Shown in pieces: positions 47,440-56,221 of a stretch of 64,000 nucleotides of DNA (position 1 is the first letter of the stretch; every line of letters starts with the position of its first letter). The position numbers and the translations under genes were made by a program. The stretch comes from Pogonophryne albipinna (lineage: Eukaryota; Chordata; Actinopteri; Perciformes; Artedidraconidae): NCBI GenBank assembly GCA_028583405.1, contig CM053247.1, positions 8,934,946 through 8,998,945 of the forward strand, read 5' to 3'. The notes under the pieces are model-generated. The model saw nothing but the letters and a program-made list of their open reading frames with translations, was not told the DNA's origin and searched no databases.

Positions 47440-49318
47440 TTACTCCAATGGGACGACAGACACTGACAGATTAGACAAGGCACAGCAAATAACCCCAATC
47501 TTGTCAATTAATGCTAGTGCCTCACCTGGTTTTGTTAGCATGTGCTCTATGGGCACAGCCCTGCTTTGCAGAATCTGATATTTTCTTCTGACTAATCCTA
47601 TGACTCTTTCGACATGAATACGCACATTAGCTATTTTTCTTGTCTCTTCCACCTCGTATGCTGACAGCTGACTTTTCCCCCTGGTGAATGCAGGAATCTT
47701 TAGTGAAGCACAGTAAAATCCCACACTATCGCCAATATCGAACCCACGGTCTGCTAGGACAATATCTCCAGGTAACAGGTTTTTTAGGAGCCCACTCTGT
47801 ATTGTGATTTGTTTATCACTAACTCTTCCTCCCCAGGCACAAGATATGTAAGTGACATAGCCTTGGGGAGCAACACCAATCAGAAATGTAACAGTATGGT
47901 GATGCTTGTAGTTGGACCATGTTTGTGCTCTAGCTAGTAAATTAGAGGGCCTCTCAATAAAAACTTCAAAACAGTCAACAATCACAGCAACTCTACATCC
48001 AAATGCCTGTCTGAATCCCATTGGCATTGTAGCTTGAAGTACATGTCGCTCTGGCCACTCAATTATAAATTCTGTACTCTGATGAAGTATGTCAATTAAC
48101 TTATGCCAAATTCTAGAAGCAGTGGAGAGAGAGATGTTGAACCTGAAAGCCAAATCTTTCAGAGGGAGATTTAGTCTCAGCCTCAGCAAAACTAAAATGA
48201 ACTGTTCAAATTTGGAGAGCACAGACAGGGCCACAAGTGATGTAGGGCTCGCACAGTTGAAAAACCTGAAGTAAAACTAAGAAGTTGGGGAGCCCGGTGT
48301 AAAACTTTGTCTTCTCTTCGTTGTTCTCAAAGGACTCCTGGTTGAACTTTGTGTCCAGTGCCTTTGTCCGAAGATCTCCCAGCTCTGTTGTGTTCTGTCT
48401 CAGAACATCCTCCATCCTCTCGATGTCCTCCATCGTTAAATCAGTCTGGCATCCTGCATCTGCATACAATATAGCAGTAGCAAGCATAATTAGTTATTTA
48501 AAATAGTCAAATATGAATGTGAATTGTTGTGAAGTTATCTTTTTGACAATCTTTTTACAGACATGCAAGTTCTCTGTTCCAATTATTGCAGATTCTCAAG
48601 TTAGTACTCTAATTTCTAAACCTAATTCAAAGTTTGCATTGATTTTCTGACAATCACATTTGTAATATTTAATAATAATGCTGGTGGTTAATTTACCTTG
48701 TTGGTCATTTAATATCCCACTGGTGTCCTCTGGTTGTGGGCTGTCAGACTGGGGCTGCGTCGGTTCTGGGCTCTCGGTTGTCTGCAGGAGATCCAACAAA
48801 GCCTCTGCACATTCTGATTGTCTTTGTTGGTCTTCCTTAAGCTCCATCCTCTGCTCTCGTCGAAGAGATGCCTCTGATCTGGGCTTACTTGTTGTGTGGT
48901 AACCGAGGCTAACAGTGGGAGCCCAGTCTACCGACTCAACGTCACCCAAAGCGCTAGGGCACCCTAAAAAGTCCCAACAAAGTCCATATTAGACTACAGG
49001 TAACTTAAACATGATCAGTATTACTAAGTAAATAAGCATTTAACCACAACCCAATAATACATAAACAAAGCCACAAAAACCAAGTTAGCTAATACCTCTG
49101 ATGAAGTGGTCGCTGCAGACACGTGCATTAGACGACTCTGCTCCTCCCGACCGCAGATGTAGGTTTGAAAGCCATTTTTTCCGGCGTTCTTCCGTTAGCT
49201 TCTTAAATTGCTCAGCTTTATGGACGACAACCTTCGGCACTCGGTAAAACCTCTTGTTTTTCTCTCGGCCGGATCGATTGGAACAACCGTAAACTACACA
49301 ACACACCGGCATTTTCAC
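47440..49318 (-). pseudogene. ISL2EU transposase: THAP zinc finger plus DDE_4 nuclease, one frameshift
   Basis: Exon 1 49096-49318 encodes a THAP DNA-binding domain: CCVVYGCSN (first cysteines), KKWLSNLHL, and VCSDHF (last Cys and His). It opens MKM or, six bases later, MPVCC, the usual THAP start. Exon 2 48697-48963 is polar and acidic. Exon 3 (from 48459) starts with a likely coiled coil and runs into the catalytic domain, with IVDCFEVFIERP (first Asp), VLADRGFDIGD (second Asp) and RIHVERVIGLVRRKYQ (Glu). Splice phases agree (1 and 1). Between ~48206 and 48245 the frame shifts by one, so the product is cut after ITCGPVCALQI. The DDE triad itself is intact. An unnoticed micro-intron is possible but less likely. 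Confidence 0.85.
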
Positions 49319-49425
49319 AATGGTAACAGCAGCTACTAGATCCTCTGTAGAAAATTACTTCCTGACCTCCAATGGAATTTCGCGCCAAAGGAACGCAGCG
49401 GTGTGACGTCAAGTGAAACCAAGCT

Positions 49426-49510
49426 ATGAGGTAAAGTTACTTATATTGTAGAAAAAGAATGTTTTAATTATTTTTAACAAGTGAACATAAGTATTGAAAG
49501 AGCTGTTAAC
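49426..49510. other. Flank between ISL2EU right tip and conserved duplication sequence
   Basis: The first 57 bases or so (to ~49482) have no counterpart in copy 1, ending in a second copy of ATTATTTTTAACAAG. After that the match to copy 1 resumes (TGAACATAAGTATTGAAAG). Confidence 0.6.
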
Positions 49511-50160
49511 TAACTGGGGTAGTTACTATAGTAACGCAGTGTAGGCGGAGCCGTGACGTCATCCTCAATGAGAGCCCCAAAAAACAACACAGCCGTTAGC
49601 TCTTAGCACTCAGAGCTCACAGCTCCTCATATCTGTTCAGAAACTAGACAAAAGTTAAACAAGTACAAACCACAGACTGTCTGTGTCATGGCGAATACAG
49701 TCGCTGGTTTATTTATGTCTGTATTGGCCGTTGTTGTGAGTGTGGACGGTCGGAGCATATATAACGTTAGCTTAGCCAAGCTCCATTTAGAAAGCACGCA
49801 TTTTAAAAGGGTTTTTCGCCTGCCGTCTGTCTGCAGACTTGTCAAAGCATTAATTCATGGTTTTTACTAACCGGTATCAGTATGTTGTTACTTCGGCATC
49901 ATTTTGAAACGTGTATTACAATTAAATCACGGTCAAATATGTTAATCTTGTTGTAGTTGTAGCCCCCATGCCAGCGATTCTCTCTCTAGTTTAGCATACT
50001 CAGCACGACTCAGCCTGGTTGTTCCTGGCCCTAGAACCACTATTTAGTTGAAAAAGTAGCCAGGGGCCAAAACTAGGCCAAGTGGAAACGCAACCAAAAA
50101 CGGGCCCCGCACGGCTCGGCACGCTTAAAGCGAACTACCCGCTGCAGTGGAAACGCGCCA
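49511..50160. mobile_element. Unclassified ~650-bp insertion private to copy 2
   Basis: Interrupts the GCTGTTAAC-AT joint that is continuous in copy 1 (29337-29346). Its right end (GCAGTGGAAACGCGCC, with AAGTGGAAACGCAACC upstream) resembles ends of fish Harbinger-like elements. No clear inverted left end or target duplication is visible, and there is no supported gene. Confidence 0.5.
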
Positions 50161-50162
50161 AT

Positions 50163-50825
50163 AGAGAGCCGAAGTCCCTCCCCTTCCGGGGGACCTCCAT
50201 GGGACCTTATTTCGGAAAAATTATGTATTGTAGTCAATGGTGAGAGAAAGATTATCTTTCGATCCCGTTTGGATTGTGCCATGAATTACACATATGATGT
50301 TTGTCAATTTAAAAGATAATTTTGCAAGTTAAGAAACACTTTTTTTTGTGTGAAACCGCTCAATGAACTACATCTCCTGTCTCGCACAATACATGTCACC
50401 AACACCAAGATGGCCGTCACGTTAGCACATTTCACTTCTTTCTTTCAGAATAAGGCGAAAAGTATTAAAAGAGGTGAAAATCACTACAAGTCTGGGCATG
50501 TTGAGAGCTGTACATACACACAACGGGAGTTAGTCGGTTCCGGTGGAGGGAATAAATTATGACATCAGTTATGACATCACTTACGCGACTCTTGGATTTG
50601 TAGTCTTTCTAGTTGCGTATTTTTCATAGTCTTATATTTCAACAGTTTTACGACAAACTGTGACTTTTTTTACTTGGAAGTGATTTTTTAAGATTGACAA
50701 ACATCATATGTGTAATTCGTGGCACAATTCAAACGGGATCGAAAGATCATTTCTCTCTCCCCATTGATTTCAATACATATTTTTTCCATGGTGGATCACC
50801 GGAAAGGGAGGGACTTCGGCTCTCT
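50163..50825. mobile_element. Long-TIR MITE (AGAGAGCCGAAGTCCC ends), copy 2
   Basis: Counterpart of 29347-30033, slightly shorter at both ends of the hairpin stem. It predates the duplication. Confidence 0.75.
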
Positions 50826-50925
50826 ATTGACAAATTGTACAGTATAAATTATATTTATATTGTGAAAAAACAGCGTAAATATGTGTATATTGCCAAGTGA
50901 TGTGATTTGTCGGTTCATTGTAGAT

Positions 50926-51333
50926 CAGGGTTGTCAAACTCAAGGCCCGGGGGCCAAATCCGGCCCGCGACTTCATTTTATGTGGCCCCGCAAGAGCTTG
51001 CAAAGAATATAATATGTTTATTATACGGTTACATGCCACTTTACAGAAGCAGGTTGCCAATAAACTACATGTCCCACAATGCATCTCGTTTTGTGACATG
51101 CACACTGAAGAGACTTGCAATGATTTGCCCTTGACTTCTGCTTTCAGATGTAGTTAATTACTAAGTTATTATCCTATCCGATAATAATCCAATTCAGAGG
51201 CAATCATTTAATATAATACATTATTTTATATATATATATATATATATTATATATTTATATAGTTACAACCTGCCCTTTGAGTGCAACCAAAATGCTAATG
51301 TGGCCCGCGATGAAATTGAGTTTGACACCCCTG
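50926..51333. mobile_element. hAT-type MITE (CAGGGTTGTCAAACTC ends), copy 2
   Basis: Counterpart of 30134-30541, same length (408 bp) and same flanking TGTAGAT. It predates the duplication. Confidence 0.8.
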
Positions 51334-52124
51334 TGTAGATGGAGCGTATTGATGTGAAACTGGATGTTTCAGAGCGAAACTAAGTGAACGCTTCAGTCGA
51401 AGCATATTCAGTAACTGTAGTTTGAAGTGACCTATTTTCTGGCTCTGTTCCTATAAAACAGTTGTGATCTTGTTTCAGCAAAGGTTTCACAGATGATTCT
51501 GGTAGATGACTGGCTTAGAGCCACAGTTTGGAGTTCCATGATTACAGTTTGTTTACTTTGTAGTATTAAAGAATAAAAAAGATGGCAATCATCCTCATGC
51601 TTCGTGCACATAAATGGAGTTGTTGCCAACAGCTGTTAACATTGACAAATTATACAGTTTAAATTATATTTATATTGTGAAAAAACTGCGTAAATATGTG
51701 TACATTGCGAAGTGGTATTTAGTTTTTGTATTTACAGGAGTGGTATTCCTCAACAATGATATTACAGTGTATTTTGGAGTAGGGGTCTACCAGGTGTTGT
51801 GGTGGTTGAACAGTCTGAATGCTGCAGGAAGGAAGGGCCTGCACTCCTAAAGGCCTCAGTCTCCTCCGCAGACACAGTTGTGTGTTCTTCTGCGTCTCTT
51901 TACAATCAGTTTGTGTTTTTTTGCATCCATTTATATTTGTGAGTCTTTATATGTCTTTTGTTGTAGTTTGTGTGTCTTTGTAGTCATTGTAGCTCTCTCT
52001 GAGCAACATTTTGGCCAGCGGGACCCATGACACGCTTGGTCTGTGCCTGCTAGGGATGTTTAGTAATCCATCCATGGTCTAAATCGATAGTTACGGATGT
52101 AACTACGGTTCTATGAATACTGGA

Positions 52125-52348
52125 TGACCGCCAGAGGCGGTGCTTTAGCACTGGATATCTTCCGTCTCGCGCATGCGTAGGTCGAATATTTGTGTTGTCA
52201 ACGAGTTCAGTGAACTCGTTGACAACACCGGAACTTATGCCTTCCGGGGTCATACGAGGTCACACGTGACTTTGTTGATATAAATATTCGACCTACGCGT
52301 GCGCGAGACGGAAGATATCCAGTGCTAAAGCACCGCCTCTGGCGGTCA
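52125..52348. repeat. Hairpin element with 67-bp arms and a central 18-bp palindrome
   Basis: Left arm 52125-52191 (TGACCGCCAGAGGCGGTGCT onward) is repeated inverted at 52282-52348 with a single visible mismatch. Between the arms sits a second perfect hairpin, 52192-52209 with 52211-52228. It lies in the segment 52045-52618 that copy 1 lacks. Probably a small MITE. Confidence 0.8.
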
Positions 52349-52799
52349 GTAAGGATGAAATAGAAACAACACTTGTAGATGGTTAGAGTACTCTATCAGC
52401 AACTTTGGAGGGCCCTGTTCCAGTTGAACAATGCCAATACATATTATCAGTTTGCAGAAGTTAAAAACAAATGTTAGTGTAAAATTGGTGCCTCCTGCAC
52501 CAGGAGGTAGAGGCATGTATTTCTTTCTGCCACGGGGTATTTTTGACATTGAAGTAATACATTTTAAATACACTTGTGAATGTGTTAAATGTCTTTATTT
52601 CGATGTAAAGAAGGGCAAAAATACACAACATTCAAACCATTGTTTAAGTCAAATAAATGTTCACTTTTTACCCTATTTAGATTCAAGTTGATGAAAAAAA
52701 TCGAAACTATGTCAACTTAAAGTAAAATATGGTTAAAATATATTTACTTGGCTAGATCTGGTAGCCAAGTAAAATAAATAATAAAAATATGCTCTAGCC

Positions 52800-53449
52800 C
52801 AGGGGTTCCCAACCTTTTTTCCCAAGAGCCCCCCCAAATGACTCCTGTTGGAAGTTGCGCCCCCCCCCCCCCACACACACACACACACAAGGGGGGGGGG
52901 GGGGACAACAGCGGTAATTAAAGTTTAAAAGTCTCAACAATGCTACAACTACTGTCACAAACTGGATGAATGTGAAGTATTTTGTTAAAGGAGGATGCAA
53001 GTGTAATTAAGGAGCACTGTTGGAGTGACTTTGATGGTTATTGGACTCAGGATTCATTAAAACAAATGGAAGTGGAAACAATTCACAAAGGGATTAAACT
53101 GTTTAAAACACATGCTCAAAGTAAGCCGGATTTTGCCGATGTGTTTATGTGGATTCAAAAATCGTAAATAATCTACAAAATGGAGGAGACCGATCTGATC
53201 GGAGCAACTGTGACAAATAATCCAACTGAAACCGGCATGGACAATGACTATGTTTAAAAAATGCGCTCATCCAGAAAAGCCCGGTTTGGACACTTTACAG
53301 GCAGAAGAAACATTTCTATTAAAGAAAGAATTATACATTTCTGTCTTTTTATGCCTTTAATACTAACTTGAATTTTTATCAAAATTAATTAATCAATAAT
53401 TTTTTATATTTTATTGTAATGTAGAGACAAGTAATGTAGAGAACCACTG
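52800..53449. mobile_element. Non-autonomous hAT element with perfect 8-bp duplication
   Basis: Starts CAGGGGTTCCCAACC, ends GAGAACCACTG, flanked by CTCTAGCC at 52792-52799 and 53450-53457. Copy 1 retains the empty site (GCTCTAGCCTAACGG near 32091). It contains a C-run, (CA)n and a G-run at ~52860-52903, and an open stretch at 52982-53167 without a recognised domain. Confidence 0.9.
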
Positions 53450-53737
53450 CTCTAGCCTAACGGTTTTATTGATTTTCTATATACATAGGAATTGAGAAAT
53501 AGAAACTTAAGGCAGACTATTATTTATTGGAATGAGCAACAATGGATGAGCTCTTTCCCCAACTGCCAAAATAAGGTCGATTTCCAAGTCTGACATGCAT
53601 GATATGATTAGATAATTGAGTAATTATTGTATCCTCCATGATGGAAACTATCCAGGCCAAACCCTAAACAACACAATGGATTCAGCTGATGATTATACTC
53701 AAGAGGATTGCAAAATGTCTGGAGTCACTATTTTCCA

Positions 53738-54044
53738 CTAGGATCAAAGTCTAACCAGAGTGATACACTTCAGTTTACTCTTCAAAGACAATGAATCAGT
53801 CATGCGACACCTAAACGGTTAACCTTCCAAGAACATCTATCATAAAACTACTGATGTATGACACCAAAGTATCACTTTCACTGGCTGAGGTCGCTGTGGT
53901 TTGTGGTTTATACTGCTCAAAGCAACACAACACCCACACAGTGGCTTTGATTGGTGTGTGTTGCATGTGTCAAAGGAGATCTGCTGTCACCTAGTGCCCC
54001 TTAATTGATATTGCAATTGTATTAGTCAAATTATCACCACAAGA
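53738..54044. other. Unique sequence after duplication copy 2
   Basis: Not present in copy 1, where the minisatellite follows directly. No gene seen. Confidence 0.4.
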
Positions 54045-55255
54045 TTCAAGATTTAAAGATTCAAAGGTTTATTGTCATAACATATACAAAACTAAGGAGT
54101 AATAATGTAATGTATGACAAACTTAGTTCGCCGGTTCCTCAACAGTGCAATTTACAAGATATAAAAAAAAATATATAAAAAAAAACAATACAAATAGTGC
54201 AAGCTCAGGTGTTTAATAGCCTTATGGCCTGTGGGATGAAACTGTCCCTGAGTCTGGTGGTTTTAGTCCTGATGCTGCGGTACCGCCTGCCAGACGGCAG
54301 CAGACAGAACAGTTTGTGGCTGGGGTGATGGGGGTCTTTGATAATCCTGAGGTTTTTCTTCCTGAGCCGCTGGGAGTAGAGGTCCTCCATGGAGGGCAGC
54401 TCGGTCCTGGTGATGTGCTGTGCAGTTTTCACCACCCTCTGTAGAGCCTTACAGTTGAGGGCGGTGCAACTGCTGTACCAGGCCGTGATGCAGCCAGTCA
54501 GGATGCTCTCTGTGGTGCACCTGTAGAAGGTCAGGATGCACTCTATGGTGCACCTGTAGAAGGTCAGGATGCACTCTATGGTGCACCTGTAGAAGGTCAG
54601 GATCCTCTCTATGGTGCACCTGTAGAAGGTCAGGATCCTCTCTATGGTGCACCTGTAGAAGGTCAGGATGCACTCTATGGTGCACCTGTAGAAGGTCAGG
54701 ATCCTCTCTATGGTGCACCTGTTGAAGGTCAGGATCCTCTCTATGGTGCACCTGTAGAAGGTCAGGATCCTCTCTATGGTGCACCTGTAGAAGGTCAGGA
54801 TGCTCTCTATGGTGCACCTGTAGAAGGTCAGGATGCTCTCTATGGTGCACCTGTAGAAGGTCAGGATGCTCTCTATGGCGCACCTGTAGAAGGTCAGGAT
54901 GCTCTCTATGGTGCTCCTGTAGAAGGTCAGGATGCTCTCACCTGTAGAAGGTCAGGATGCTCTCACCTGTAGAAGGTCAGGATGCTCTCTATGGTGCTCC
55001 TGTAGAAGGTCAGGATGCTCTCACCTGTAGAAGGTCAGGATGCTCTCTATGGTGCACCCGTAGAAGGTCAGGATGCTCTCTATGGTGCACCTGTAGAAGG
55101 TCAGGATGCTCTCTATGGTGCACCTGTAGAAGGTCAGGATGCTCTCTATGGTGCACTTGTAGAAGCCGTATTCCCATTGATGGCGATGGGGGCGTGTCCC
55201 TCTCTCTGCTGCTTCCTGTAATCCACAATCAGCTCCTTGGTTCCTTGGAACACAA
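54045..55255 (-). mobile_element. LINE ORF2 3' portion, split by an internal minisatellite
   Basis: On the minus strand, from 55255 downward: KELIVDYRKQQREGHAPIAI, then a repeated FYRCTIESILT block, then a diverged link and ALQRVVKTAQHITRTELPS, LRIIKDPHHPSHKLFCLLPS and RRYRSIRTKTTRL. These belong to the C-terminal region of a non-LTR retrotransposon polyprotein. The 3' untranslated end is at ~54045-54190 (RTTTAAAGATTCAAAGG-like, antisense). The polymerase core is missing. The clade is not assigned. Confidence 0.8.
54495..55165. repeat. 33-bp minisatellite inside a LINE, ~20 units
   Basis: Same unit as 33650-34136. Units mutate more here, mainly GATGCA/GATCCT/GATGCT variants. Three interruptions near 54935-55030 are shorter units lacking TATGGTGC. 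Flanking LINE sequence on both sides identifies this as the ancestral type of the array. Confidence 0.9.
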
Positions 55256-55259
55256 TAAG

Positions 55260-55960
55260 TCATTCAGGCCTATATTGTAAATAAAACTAGCAAAATAGAA
55301 ATAACTGTATTTAAACATCTATTATATATATATATATTATATGAACAATCTTTATGTTGCCTCAAAATAAAATAAATATATTTATTAAATGAAATAATGG
55401 AAATAATAAACAAGTATTACATATGGAGTGTGGACTGCTACTTGGAGAGGTCCCAGTTCACCTCCTGGGCCCTTGAGCAAGGCATCGGAAACCCTCCCTC
55501 AAGATAAGTAAAAGAAAAATAGCAATAAAATATGCAACCTATAAAAAGGATTAGCCAGAACCCAAAAACACTTTTCCTCAAAGTTGATGGCAACCTATAC
55601 AATGGAAGAACAATCAACATTAGCCTACTATAAGTTAATGCAACATTTAATGAGTAAAAACTAAATTCTATAATGAATATAAAATAGCAATTGTCATTCT
55701 AGGAGATTGAACCTAACCTTAAACTCGCAATGCATCACATTTTATTATTTACATTAAATAAAAGAGAGAAAAGAGTGTAAATATAATATTAAAATGTTTA
55801 ATTGAATGAATTAAAGTTACTTTAATCCGGTAGATTTCCTTACAATTACAGTTGACTCAGTGTTTTGGGCGCATGACAAATAAGAGCAAATAAAAGATAA
55901 ACGAAAAAGGGTTTACTTTTAATGTTTTTTAAAATAAGGTGTGTTCTTGCTTTCTTCCAA
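55260..55960. other. AT-rich non-coding stretch
   Basis: No gene recognised. A short (TA)n lies at ~55325-55340. Confidence 0.4.
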
Positions 55961-55963
55961 CAG

Positions 55964-56221
55964 ATGTCAGGTTTGCCTTTCAGATGCGGCCTCAGCTGGG
56001 GCTGAGAGGAGGATGCTGTTAGGAAGAAAATTCTACCCTGGGACTAGCTTGGTTTATTTGGATGTTTGGAAATGGCTACCAGGAGGAAGGAGAGGAAGCA
56101 GTGACCACTTTGGGAGTAAAGCATCGTTTGTGACATATGGATATGCAAGGAGTGCCAAACGTAACTGAGATATTGGGGGGTTATCATCGACTTTCTAGCC
56201 CAAGGATATTGCTGTTTACAG
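55964..56221 (+). other. Possible untranslated exon
   Basis: TTTCTTCCAACAG ends at 55963 (good acceptor) and GTTTACAG/GTAAGTGG at 56221/56222 is a strong donor. The 258 bp between are less AT-rich than the surroundings, but no frame has a recognised domain. If real it is likely a 5' untranslated exon of a gene whose coding part lies to the right of the window. Confidence 0.3.

Larger units (their letters stand above)
43398..49425. mobile_element. ISL2EU-type DNA transposon (THAP-DDE transposase plus SWIM/YqaJ gene)
   Basis: Inverted tips AGCTTGGTTTCA at 43398 and ending 49425, with a second shared block GGAGGTCAGGAAGT just inside each end. It carries two converging genes: a SWIM/YqaJ-like gene on plus from 43471 and a THAP-DDE transposase on minus from 49318. 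That pairing is the known hallmark of ISL2EU/IS4EU elements (Harbinger-related). Copy 1 of the duplication lacks it. Both genes are damaged, so the copy is not autonomous. The flanks do not show a simple TA duplication: ATTATTTTTAACAAG precedes the element and recurs 42 bp after it. Confidence 0.85.
34198..53737. repeat. Tandem segmental duplication, copy 2 (~19.5 kb with insertions)
   Basis: Direct repeat of 20631-33645. Extra length comes from a LINE (34493-35487), the ISL2EU element (43398-49425), an insertion at 49511-50160 and a hAT (52800-53449). It lacks the 32134 hAT and the 27149-27578 segment of copy 1. Confidence 0.9.

Noticed and set aside
33650..55165. CRISPR-like regular spacing of repeats
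   Set aside because: The arrays are contiguous tandem repeats with no unique spacers, in a eukaryotic genome.
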